Shown here: piece by piece, positions 57,491 through 64,000 of the stretch
Layout: each line of letters begins with the position of its first letter
Position numbering within the stretch: position 1 is the first letter of the stretch
The notes under the pieces: model-generated
Database searches by the model: none
Told to the model about the DNA's origin: nothing
Seen by the model: only the letters and a program-made list of their open reading frames with translations
Translations under genes and position numbers: made by a program
Assembly: GCA_963819115.1 (NCBI GenBank)
Contig: CAWFUR010000011.1
Coordinates: 186,001-250,000, forward strand
Reading direction: 5' to 3'
DNA length: 64,000 bases
DNA from: JACVRW01 sp963819115
GTDB lineage: Bacteria > Actinomycetota > Thermoleophilia > Solirubrobacterales > Thermoleophilaceae

Positions 57491-58989
57491 GCCTCGACCG
57501 CCGCGAGCTGTTCCTTCGCGCGGGCGCGGGTGCCCTCGCCCTCGCCGTGCCCGAGGCGGCGGCGCTCGCCGCGGCCGGGCCGCCGATTCCCCGTCGCGCG
57601 GTGCGGGCCCTGAGGGCGGCGGTGCGCGGCCCGGTCCTGCTGCCGGGGACGCCCGGGTACGGCGGCGCGCGGCTCGTCTACAACGTTCGCTACGACACGG
57701 CGCGGCCGCGGGCCGTGGTGCAGCCGGTGGACACGCGCGACGTCCAGGCGGTGGTGCGGTGGGCCGACCGCTTCGGCATCCGGATCGTGCCCCGCTCCGG
57801 CGGGCACAGCTACGCCGGCTACTCCACCACCTCGGCCGGGGTGGTGGTGGACCTCTCGCGCCTCCGCGGGGTGAGGGAGTCGGGAGGTCGCGCCAACGTC
57901 GGGCCGGGCACGCAGCTGATCGACCTCTACTCGGCGCTCGGGCGGCGCGGGCTGCTCGTCCCCGGCGGGTCGTGCCCATCGGTGGGACTGGGCGGCCTGG
58001 CCCTGGGCGGCGGCCACGGCCTGTCGGGCCGGCGTTTCGGTCTCACGACCGACAACCTGCGCGCGGCCACCGTGGTCACCGCCGACGGAAGGGCGCGAAG
58101 GGCGGGCGCCGGCAGCGATCTGCTCTGGGCATGCCGTGGAGGAGGCGGTGGGAACTTCGGCATCGTCACCTCCCTGGAGCTCCAGACGCACCGGGCCCGG
58201 TCGGCGTCGTGGTTCTTCGTGAGCTGGCCCTGGAGCCAGGCGTCCGAGGCGCTTGCGGCCTGGCAGGCCTTCGCGCCCCATGCCCCGCCCGCGCTCACGG
58301 CGATCCTCAGCCTCGGCACCACCGGCGGATCCGGAGCGCCGCGGGTCACGGCGCTCGGGCAGCACTTCGGCTCGGAGGCCTCGCTGCGCCGCCTGATCCG
58401 GCCGCTCGCCCGGATCGACGGCGCGAGCGTGTCCACGGGAACGGCCTCGATGTTCGACCTCGCCCTGCGCTGGGCCGGCTGCCTCGGGGAGGGCTACCGG
58501 GCCTGCCACACCCGCGGCACCCGGGCGGGCGGCACGCTGGCGCGCGACCGCTTCCTGGCCAAGTCCGACTACTTCCGGAAGCCGGTCCCGGCTCGGGGCC
58601 GCCGAGTGATGATCGACTGGATCGAGCGGCGCCAGCGCACGCCCTCACTCGGCTCGGGCGCGCTGCTGCTGGACGCCTACGGCGGCGCGTACAACCGGCC
58701 CGCGCCGGATGACACGGCGTTCGTCCACCGCGACATGCTCTTCTCGCTCCAGTACGTGGCCTACTTCGGCGCGGGCGCGGGCGGTCCCAGCCGCACGTGG
58801 ATCGAGGGGGTGTGGAAGGCACTGCGGCCGTACGCGTCGGGGCAGGCCTACCAGAACTACATCGACCCGGACCTGCACGGCTGGCGGCGCGCCTACTACG
58901 GATCGAACCTGGCCCGGCTGCGGGAGATCAAGCGCACCTACGACCCCGACTTCCGCTTCCGCTTCCGCCAGGCCATCCCGCCGGCCTAG
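57487..58989 (+). CDS. exported BBE-type FAD-linked oxidase, bicovalent flavin
   Basis: A 500-aa berberine-bridge-enzyme-type oxidase. A Tat signal opens the protein (DRRELFLRAGAGALALAV). The PCMH-type FAD domain (about 70-245) carries both covalent flavin sites, His107 in RSGGHSYAGY and Cys163 in GGSCPSVGLGG. The C-terminal BBE segment has the expected YQNYIDPDL. Such enzymes oxidise sugars, oligosaccharides or alkaloid-like compounds. GTG 57487 overlaps the restored MFS stop, suggesting that product export and outside oxidation are linked. Confidence 0.9.
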   Translation: MSLDRRELFLRAGAGALALAVPEAAALAAAGPPIPRRAVRALRAAVRGPVLLPGTPGYGGARLVYNVRYDTARPRAVVQPVDTRDVQAVVRWADRFGIRIVPRSGGHSYAGYSTTSAGVVVDLSRLRGVRESGGRANVGPGTQLIDLYSALGRRGLLVPGGSCPSVGLGGLALGGGHGLSGRRFGLTTDNLRAATVVTADGRARRAGAGSDLLWACRGGGGGNFGIVTSLELQTHRARSASWFFVSWPWSQASEALAAWQAFAPHAPPALTAILSLGTTGGSGAPRVTALGQHFGSEASLRRLIRPLARIDGASVSTGTASMFDLALRWAGCLGEGYRACHTRGTRAGGTLARDRFLAKSDYFRKPVPARGRRVMIDWIERRQRTPSLGSGALLLDAYGGAYNRPAPDDTAFVHRDMLFSLQYVAYFGAGAGGPSRTWIEGVWKALRPYASGQAYQNYIDPDLHGWRRAYYGSNLARLREIKRTYDPDFRFRFRQAIPPA

Positions 58990-59387
58990 AGGTCCGCGTC
59001 GGCGGAAGCGAGGGCCTGCTCGCGGCTGAAGTACATCTCCATCCGCGCCAGCTTCCCGTTCGGGGCGCGGCTCACGTAGAAGACCTGGAAGTCCATCTCG
59101 ATCCCGCTCTCCCGCCCTCGGCCGCGGTGGCGCGTGGCGGTCACGTACACGTCGTCGCCGACGTCGATGATCTCGAGCAGGTCCATGCGGAAGTCCTCCC
59201 ACTGCGTGGGCCAGTCGGCCAGGGCGTCGGCGACGGCTGTGGGCCCCTCGTACGTCTTGGAGTCGGGAACCTCGGGAGGCTGGACGATCACGACGTCGGG
59301 CTCGGTCCTGCCCTCGAACCAGGCCATGTCGCCACGTTCGAGCGCGTCGAAGGACTGTTTCAGAAGCTCCACGCCCTCCTGCGACAT
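58986..59387 (-). CDS. SnoaL/NTF2-like protein
   Basis: A 133-aa cone-shaped alpha+beta protein of the SnoaL-like/NTF2 superfamily. N-terminal helices (GVELLKQSFDALERGDMAWF) and the typical strand pattern (DVYVTATRHRGRGRESGIEM) are clear. Members are either small enzymes (isomerases, cyclases) or ligand-binding domains, and the actinobacterial stand-alone ones are mostly uncharacterised. It is convergent with the oxidase gene (4-bp overlap of stops). Confidence 0.75.
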   Translation of the reverse strand: MSQEGVELLKQSFDALERGDMAWFEGRTEPDVVIVQPPEVPDSKTYEGPTAVADALADWPTQWEDFRMDLLEIIDVGDDVYVTATRHRGRGRESGIEMDFQVFYVSRAPNGKLARMEMYFSREQALASADADL

Positions 59388-59410
59388 AGCGAGGCCAAGT
59401 ATGAAGGGGT

Positions 59411-60061
59411 TCAGCGGTCCGGCGGGGGCGGATTCTCCTCGTCGGCCAGCGTCAGCTGCTCCCCCTCGTCGACCACCGTGGGAGCCTCGTCGGGCTCGGG
59501 CGGTGGGGGCTCCTCCTCGGGCGGCGTGCGTCCGGGGGGGATGTACTCCGGCACGGACAGGGTCTCGGCCGGCTTCGCCCTTGCCGGCGCCGCCGGCGCC
59601 CGCCGGGCGAGACGGCGGGTCCGGGGCTCGCGCTCCCCGCGCGGTCGCGGCTCGTCGCGGCCCACCGGCTCGCGCGCCAGGTCGTCTGCCGGGCGCTTCG
59701 CGCGCTCGCGGACGCCGGCGGCGACCAGGATCGCCGCGCAGGCGAGGGCCAGCAGGTTCTGCCCGAGCGGCCGGTCGAAGAGCCGGGCGATGATCAGCAG
59801 CGCGGCCCACACCCCGGCGGCCGCGATGGCCGTGCCGTCGCCGAACGGCAGGTGGAACGCACGGCCCTGCGCCCGCGCCCGCAGCAGCGCCAGCACCCCG
59901 AGTCCGGTGAGGATCTCCGCGGCCTCCACGAAGGAGAAGGGCCCGAAGGTGCTCACCACGAGGAGCACGGCCGCCACGGCGGCCACGCGCTGTTCCAGGT
60001 TCAGCGCCCTGAAGAGCTCACTCAGCTCCTGGAAGAAGCCGTTTGTGGACCGGCTAGCCAT
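59411..60061 (-). CDS. membrane protein with Pro-rich cytoplasmic tail (216 aa)
   Basis: An amphipathic N-terminus (GFFQELSELFRALNLEQRVA) precedes about four membrane helices between residues 25 and 117. The C-terminal ~100 residues are first Arg-rich and then acidic and Pro-rich (TPPEEEPPPPEPDEAPTVV), surely disordered. No family recognised. ATG 60061 overlaps the stop of the DUF2203 gene by 8 nt. Confidence 0.65.
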   Translation of the reverse strand: MASRSTNGFFQELSELFRALNLEQRVAAVAAVLLVVSTFGPFSFVEAAEILTGLGVLALLRARAQGRAFHLPFGDGTAIAAAGVWAALLIIARLFDRPLGQNLLALACAAILVAAGVRERAKRPADDLAREPVGRDEPRPRGEREPRTRRLARRAPAAPARAKPAETLSVPEYIPPGRTPPEEEPPPPEPDEAPTVVDEGEQLTLADEENPPPPDR

Positions 60062-60440
60062 CGTCGAGCGGCCGCCTGCCCGAGAACCCGTCATCCGGCT
60101 CGTGCCAGAAGCCGATCTCTTCCTCGCCCTCCTGCCAGCAGAGGTAGACCTCCCTGCCGTCGCGCAGCGAGGGGAAGTCCACGAGCCCCTTCTCCAAGTC
60201 GCGCAGCACGACCTCCAGCGCGCGCAGCTCGATCAGGGTGTCCCGAAGGGCGAGGAAGCCCCGGGACACAGAGCGCCCGGGCTCGCCGCCGCCGTTCATG
60301 GGTGCCGCGGAGGAGAGGGCTTCGCGCGCCTCCTCGTCCGTGAGCTGCGCCCGGGCGGCGCGCAGCCTGCCGATCAGCTCCTCCACCTGGGGCAGCAGCG
60401 CGGCCGCCTCGTCCAGGGTGTAGTGGCGGGTGTGCGCCAT
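60054..60440 (-). CDS. DUF2203-family protein
   Basis: A 128-aa protein with the DUF2203 pattern: YTLDEAAALLPQVEELIGRL at the start, a helical middle, and VYLCWQEGEEEIGFWHEPDD near the end. Members are widespread in thermophiles and actinobacteria and have no established function. The next gene downstream overlaps it and is a membrane protein. Confidence 0.82.
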   Translation of the reverse strand: MAHTRHYTLDEAAALLPQVEELIGRLRAARAQLTDEEAREALSSAAPMNGGGEPGRSVSRGFLALRDTLIELRALEVVLRDLEKGLVDFPSLRDGREVYLCWQEGEEEIGFWHEPDDGFSGRRPLDDG

Positions 60441-60468
60441 CAGCGCCGCGGCGGGGCCGGGGCGCGGG

Positions 60469-60921
60469 TCACGCCGCGGCGCGGGCGCCCGCGATGCGGC
60501 GCCCGAGCAGCTCGGCGTCGGCGTCCGACACCGTTCGAAGCTGGCCCTGGAACGCCAGCCGCCAGTGTTCGGCGGGCCACTTCTTCGCGTGCTCGAGCTC
60601 CCCGGCCAGCTCCTCGGCCGGCACGAACTCGCTCTCATCGAGCACGGCCTCCGGCCGCGTTTCGAACCGCCACGGATAGGCGTCGGCCTTCCCCGGCTTG
60701 CCGGGCCAGATCTTCGTGCGGTCCTCGTACATCTCGCCCGTGACCTCCACGATCCCGCCGAAGGCCTGCACGCCCGTCACGTAGAAGACGATCCGGTCTC
60801 CGGGCGCGATCTGCTCCGCCATCCCGCGGCGGCCCTCCTTGGCTCCGATTACCGAGAAGCCGTGTTCGCGGGTGGCCCGGAAGTTGTCGAGCGAGCCGGT
60901 GAGAATCCACGTCTTGGCCAC
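60469..60921 (-). CDS. EVE-domain protein
   Basis: A 150-aa PUA-like EVE domain (WILTGSLDNFRATREHGFSV; DRIVFYVTGVQAFGGIVEVT). EVE domains bind modified bases in DNA or RNA and often occur with restriction or RNA-processing systems; none is adjacent here. The GTG at 60921 follows TAGGCT by 7 nt. It is divergent from a 72-aa gene that has its own -10 box. Confidence 0.85.
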   Translation of the reverse strand: MAKTWILTGSLDNFRATREHGFSVIGAKEGRRGMAEQIAPGDRIVFYVTGVQAFGGIVEVTGEMYEDRTKIWPGKPGKADAYPWRFETRPEAVLDESEFVPAEELAGELEHAKKWPAEHWRLAFQGQLRTVSDADAELLGRRIAGARAAA

Positions 60922-60928
60922 GCTCCGA

Positions 60929-60952
60929 AGCCTACCGCCGGTCGAATAGGGT
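60929..60952. promoter_or_regulatory. divergent leaderless promoters (TAGGCT minus, TAGGGT plus)
   Basis: TAGGCT on the minus strand (60934-60929) is 7 nt before the EVE GTG; TAGGGT on the plus strand (60947-60952) is 10 nt before the ATG at 60963. The whole intergenic region is only 41 bp. Confidence 0.5.
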
Positions 60953-60962
60953 TTCTGCCGCG

Positions 60963-61181
60963 ATGTCCGACGAAGAGTTGCACCTGATCGGTCCCGACGA
61001 GATCGCCTACCGGCTGGAGCTGACCCCCGCCCAGCTGAAGATCACGTACACCGCGCTGAAGGCGTTCCTCGACGACTTCGGCCACGACGAGCGCGACGTG
61101 CACGCCGTGACCCGCGAGATCCTCGAAAAGCTCCCCGACGAGCACGCCGTGCGCAGCATCGACATCTCTCGCGGCCGCTAG
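60963..61181 (+). CDS. hypothetical 72-aa acidic protein
   Basis: Small, acidic, mostly helical protein (LTPAQLKITYTALKAFLDDF; REILEKLPDEHAVRSIDISR). Good codon use and the leaderless -10 box argue that it is real. No domain recognised; the length and charge would suit a regulatory or toxin-antitoxin-independent accessory protein, but nothing specific can be said. Confidence 0.65.
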   Translation: MSDEELHLIGPDEIAYRLELTPAQLKITYTALKAFLDDFGHDERDVHAVTREILEKLPDEHAVRSIDISRGR

Positions 61182-61184
61182 TCC

Positions 61185-61216
61185 TTCACAGAAAGCTCCG
61201 TTTGGCTCGCTAGGGT
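61185..61216 (+). promoter_or_regulatory. promoter TTCACA-N20-TAGGGT
   Basis: TTCACA (61185-61190) and TAGGGT (61211-61216) are 20 nt apart, the same layout as the metH promoter; the ATG at 61227 is 10 nt downstream. Confidence 0.45.
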
Positions 61217-61226
61217 CCGGCCGCGG

Positions 61227-62738
61227 ATGGAATGGGACCTCACACGCCGTGACCTGATCAAGGTTGGCGGGGCAAGCGCCGCGGGACTCACGTTCCTCGG
61301 CTGCGACGAGACGGCCAAGTCGGCCGGTCAGCCCAAGCCGGTGACCAAGCGGGGCAAGCCGCCGGCCAACCCGATGAACGTGGTGCTGGTGATCATGGAC
61401 AGCCTGCGCACCGACCACATCTACGGCGGGCGCGCCCACACCGCGGCCTGGGACAGCCTGGTGCGCGACGGCCTGCGCTTCACCCGCGCCTACCCGGAGG
61501 GGATGCCCACCATCCCGGCGCGACGCTCGATCATGGAGGGCCACCGGGTCTATCCGTTCCGCGGCTGGCGCCCCTTCAAGGGGCTCACCGCCCAGCCCGG
61601 CTGGGAGCCCGTGGGCTACCACCACCGGATGTGGCCCGAGTACCTCCAGGAGCACGGCTGGACCACCGGTTACGTGACCGACAACCCGCACATCGTCTCC
61701 TTCGCGCACGACAAGATGCGCGCGCGCTTCGACCGGCCGGAGCTGATCTACGGCCAGGTGCCCGAGGCCCGGAAGGGCACCCACGACGTGTCGAAGGAGG
61801 AGGTCTACAAGTACCTCCCGCCGTCGATCCGGGGCACCCGTGCCGAGCCGAGGATGGTGGAGTACCTGCGCTCCAACCCGCGCAACCGGCCGGAGGAGGA
61901 GTTCCTGGCCTCGCGCGTGTTCGACCGCGGCACCGACTGGCTCCAGTGGGCGCGCACGCGCCAGCCCTTCGCCCTGGTGGTGGACTCCTTCGACGCCCAC
62001 GAGCCGTGGGACGCCCCAAGGTCGCTGATCGACATCTACGACACGCCCACCACCCCGGGAGTGGAGCCGATCCAGCCCTTCCCGACGCCGGCCGGGCGCC
62101 CGGCGGACCTGGACCTCTCGAAGGCGCTGGTTCGCCGCATGTCCCACCTGTACGCCGCCGAGGTGACTCTGGTGGACCGTGGGCTCGGGCGCCTGCTGGC
62201 CAAGCTCACCCAGCTCGGCATGGACGACAACACGCTCGTGGTGGCCATCTCCGACCACGGCGTCCTGCTGGGCGAGTACGGCTGGGTGGGCAAGCGCTAC
62301 AAGGAGATGCACCAGGCCCTCTGCCACGTGCCCCTCGCGATTCGTCACCCCCGGGGCAAGGCGAAGGGCCGCGCCTCCACCTACTTCGCCTCGACCCACG
62401 ACGTGGGGCCCACCATCCTCGGCGCGCTCGGCTACGACCGCCCGGACTCGATGAACGGGAACGACCTCTCCGTGCTGCTCGACGGCAAGCGGCCGCCGAA
62501 GCGCACCTACCGCACCGCCTGTTACAACGACCACGTCAGCGCCAGCGATGGCCGCTGGCTGCTGATCTCCGACAACCAGGGCCACCGCAAGCAGCTCTAC
62601 GACCGCAAGAGGGACCCCGGTGAGCACCGCAACGTGGCCGCGCGCCATCCCGACGTGGTGAAGCGGCTCTGGGGTTACGTCAAGAAGGACGCCGGCGGCA
62701 AGCGTCTGCCGCGCTTCAAGACCTCCGGCGGCGGCTAG
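61227..62738 (+). CDS. exported sulfatase-fold hydrolase/transferase with Thr at the formylglycine position
   Basis: A 503-aa alkaline-phosphatase-superfamily enzyme. A Tat-type lipoprotein signal (TRRDLIKVGGASAAGLTFLG, then C26) should anchor it outside. Metal residues appear in VIMDSLRTDHI and AISDHGVLLGEYG. The sulfatase motif CxPxR is TIPAR here: Thr95 replaces the Cys/Ser that becomes formylglycine. A Thr nucleophile is used by phosphatases, phosphodiesterases and lipoteichoic-acid synthases of this superfamily, so sulfatase activity is doubtful and a phospho-substrate more likely. It has a leaderless-type promoter. Confidence 0.82.
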   Translation: MEWDLTRRDLIKVGGASAAGLTFLGCDETAKSAGQPKPVTKRGKPPANPMNVVLVIMDSLRTDHIYGGRAHTAAWDSLVRDGLRFTRAYPEGMPTIPARRSIMEGHRVYPFRGWRPFKGLTAQPGWEPVGYHHRMWPEYLQEHGWTTGYVTDNPHIVSFAHDKMRARFDRPELIYGQVPEARKGTHDVSKEEVYKYLPPSIRGTRAEPRMVEYLRSNPRNRPEEEFLASRVFDRGTDWLQWARTRQPFALVVDSFDAHEPWDAPRSLIDIYDTPTTPGVEPIQPFPTPAGRPADLDLSKALVRRMSHLYAAEVTLVDRGLGRLLAKLTQLGMDDNTLVVAISDHGVLLGEYGWVGKRYKEMHQALCHVPLAIRHPRGKAKGRASTYFASTHDVGPTILGALGYDRPDSMNGNDLSVLLDGKRPPKRTYRTACYNDHVSASDGRWLLISDNQGHRKQLYDRKRDPGEHRNVAARHPDVVKRLWGYVKKDAGGKRLPRFKTSGGG

Positions 62739-62748
62739 ACGGAAGCTG

Positions 62749-62788
62749 CGGTGCTCGCCCGATCACCGATCGGGCTGCGCTCCTCGCC
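62749..62788 (+). repeat. dispersed palindromic repeat (REP-like), copy 3
   Basis: Nearly identical to 9941-9980, including GCCCGATC-ACC-GATCGGGC. It lies in the 62-bp gap between convergent genes and could also end transcription from both sides. Confidence 0.75.
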
Positions 62789-62800
62789 GCCGGACCGGTC

Positions 62801-63106
62801 CTAGTCGATCGGGATGTCCTCGACCCGGGGCTCCTGCTCCGGGTGGTCGAGCCGCTCGAGGTACCAGTCGATCAGCGAGCGCAGGGTGAGCAGGAACTCC
62901 CGGACCAGGTTCGTCACCTGCTGCTCGAGCTCGCGCGGCGCCGCGCGTCGCAGTCCGTCGAGGAGCACGAACAGCGAGGCCGGATCGATCGGCCGCCCGC
63001 GCGGCGGTGGCGGCGCGCCGGGGTCGGGCTCGGGCCCCGCGTCGTAGGGAGGGGGCGGCGGCGGTGCGTCCACCCGCGGGATGTCGTTCGGGTCAGCCGG
63101 GCACAT
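62801..63106 (-). CDS. hypothetical 101-aa Pro-rich protein next to the ArsA-like gene
   Basis: The first ~42 residues are Pro-rich and disordered (DAPPPPPPYDAGPEPDPGAP); the rest forms an amphipathic helical bundle (VLLDGLRRAAPRELEQQVTN, then LVREFLLTLRSLIDWYLERL). ATG 63106 overlaps the ArsA-like gene stop by 14 nt, so the two are coupled and may interact. No family recognised. Confidence 0.65.
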   Translation of the reverse strand: MCPADPNDIPRVDAPPPPPPYDAGPEPDPGAPPPPRGRPIDPASLFVLLDGLRRAAPRELEQQVTNLVREFLLTLRSLIDWYLERLDHPEQEPRVEDIPID

Positions 63107-64000
63107 GGGCTTCCTCCGTCTTCTCGAAGGAGATGCGCAGCGCGCCGTCCTCGAACCGCGCGCCGCTGGTGGCGTAGGCGGCCAGGGCGGCCGGGAGCAG
63201 GATGGTCCGCTTCTGGGTACCCACCCGCACGATCACCTCGAGTCCGATCTTCTTGAGGTTGATCTCACCGCGCTCGGCCAGAGGCAGGGGCACGCTCAGC
63301 GTGGCGCTGCCGTTCTCCGTGGCCAGCTCCTGGCCGAGCTCCGTGTGGAGCACCTCGGCCGGGGCGTGCCGCTCGAAGACCGCGCCGGCCAGGCGGTCGA
63401 GCATCTCGGTGCCCACCACCTCGCGGTCGAAGAACGGCGCCTCCAGGATCGGGAGCGGCGCGAACGCCGAGCGCACCAGGTCGAGATGCTCCTGCTGGGT
63501 CGCGCGCCAGGCCTCGAAGTAGCCCTCGGCCGCGCGCTCGGGGAGCACGCGGTTCACCACCACGGCGTCGGTCAGGTAGCCGTAGAGGTTCAGGTAGGTG
63601 AACGTGCGCATGGCCTCCTTCACCACCATCCGCTCAGGGCTCATCACCAGCCGGATCGAGGTGTGCGCGCGGTCCCGGAGGATCTCGTTCATCGCCACGA
63701 GGTTGCGAGCCAGGCGCTCCACGTCCTCGAACACGGCATCGCCCGGCATCGGCATGTCGAACAGCGTCTTGGCGAAGGGGGCGAGCCGTCGCTGCGAGGG
63801 CAGCACCTTCTCGAGCCACCAGGTCACCACGTCGGGAAACGAGAGGAGGCGAAGCGTCTCGCCGGTGGGCGCGCAGTCCACCACCACGCAGTCGAAGCGG
63901 CCCTCCTCGTGGTGGCGCTTGATCCACAGCAGCGAGAAGAGCTCGTCCATGCCTGGGGGCACCGTGAGCTCCTCCGCCGAGATGCGGTCCACGCCGCGCT
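63093..64000 (-). CDS. ArsA/GET3-family ATPase (partial, N-terminus outside the window)
   Basis: About 302 codons are visible, read in from the right edge; the Walker A loop lies beyond base 64000. Visible family features: the DCAPTGETLRLL switch (FDCVVVDCAPTGETLRLL), a long helical region like the client-binding part of GET3, the nucleotide-base motif VVNRVLPE, and a C-terminal beta domain (about the last 70 residues; SATLSVPLPLAERGEINLKK) resembling the small alpha-crystallin-like domain of bacterial ArsA homologues. There is no arsenic operon here, so a protein-targeting or maturation role is more likely than arsenite efflux. Confidence 0.88.
   Translation of the reverse strand, partial: RGVDRISAEELTVPPGMDELFSLLWIKRHHEEGRFDCVVVDCAPTGETLRLLSFPDVVTWWLEKVLPSQRRLAPFAKTLFDMPMPGDAVFEDVERLARNLVAMNEILRDRAHTSIRLVMSPERMVVKEAMRTFTYLNLYGYLTDAVVVNRVLPERAAEGYFEAWRATQQEHLDLVRSAFAPLPILEAPFFDREVVGTEMLDRLAGAVFERHAPAEVLHTELGQELATENGSATLSVPLPLAERGEINLKKIGLEVIVRVGTQKRTILLPAALAAYATSGARFEDGALRISFEKTEEAHVPG

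Noticed and set aside
61227..62738. Annotation as arylsulfatase
   Set aside because: The Cys/Ser needed for formylglycine is Thr, so only the fold, not the activity, is supported.
1..64000. CRISPR arrays, prophage, insertion sequences, rRNA and tRNA genes
   Set aside because: No regularly spaced repeats, transposase, integrase or phage structural genes, and no rRNA or tRNA signature were seen on reading through.

Overview
The window is uniformly GC-rich, with genes packed by 1-17 nt overlaps, and it carries an Mce-type lipid importer and an actinobacterial integration host factor. Together with many leaderless-looking promoters and a single-membrane lipoprotein/Tat layout, this points to a soil actinobacterium, most likely of the Thermoleophilia/Solirubrobacterales type. 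The lineage is inferred from gene content, not measured. No rRNA, tRNA, CRISPR array, prophage or insertion sequence was recognised.

Layout. 1-6.3 kb: the tail of a membrane protein, an ABC exporter pair lying between two copies of a ~115-bp repeat, and cobalamin-dependent methionine synthase. 6.5-9.6 kb: ammonium channel AmtB, a PII protein lacking Tyr51, and a PucR-type regulator. 9.6-13.9 kb: a DgcN/DgcA-like pair for D-glutamate use, an NAD(P)-binding protein, a 57-aa Cys-rich protein and a lipoprotein. 14.0-29.5 kb: a 12-gene mce operon (two YrbE permeases, ATPase, six MCE proteins, MMPL transporter, membrane-anchored thioredoxin-fold protein, B3/4-domain protein). 29.5-38.2 kb: small membrane and hypothetical proteins, a VOC protein, integration host factor, pyruvate kinase, a CGNR regulator, a divergent pair made of a serine-palmitoyltransferase-like enzyme and a large GNAT protein, and an AlkA-like glycosylase. 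38.2-43.3 kb: four overlapping signalling genes (PAS-kinase, single receiver, receiver-PAS-EAL, receiver-kinase). 43.5-48.9 kb: MsrB, a thiamine-pyrimidine ABC importer under a TPP riboswitch, and a MoxR/VWA pair. 49.2-54.0 kb: a six-gene operon (NodB-like deacetylase, acyl-CoA-dehydrogenase-like protein, NodS-like methyltransferase, ferredoxin-reductase-like flavoprotein, frameshifted family-2 glycosyltransferase, O-methyltransferase). 54.2-64.0 kb: GNAT, citrate synthase, a frameshifted DHA2 transporter coupled to a bicovalent flavoprotein oxidase, small proteins, a sulfatase-fold enzyme with Thr in place of the formylglycine Cys, and an ArsA/GET3-like ATPase running off the edge.

How the genes work together. 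The mce operon looks like a complete lipid-uptake machine. All six MCE proteins keep a C-terminal pair of cysteines, and a Cys-rich thioredoxin-fold protein sits downstream, which suggests a disulfide-stabilised complex. The NodB/NodS/GT2 operon looks like an uncharacterised pathway that deacetylates and methylates a glycoconjugate or related small molecule. The spt-like/GNAT pair is a candidate sphingolipid (ceramide) module.

Two features recur across the window. Single genes often have a TANNNT -10 box only 6-10 nt before the start codon, which marks leaderless transcripts and helps choose starts. Three dispersed repeat families occur, one of which has a copy inside a coding sequence. Three apparent +1 frameshifts all sit in C runs and may be assembly errors.
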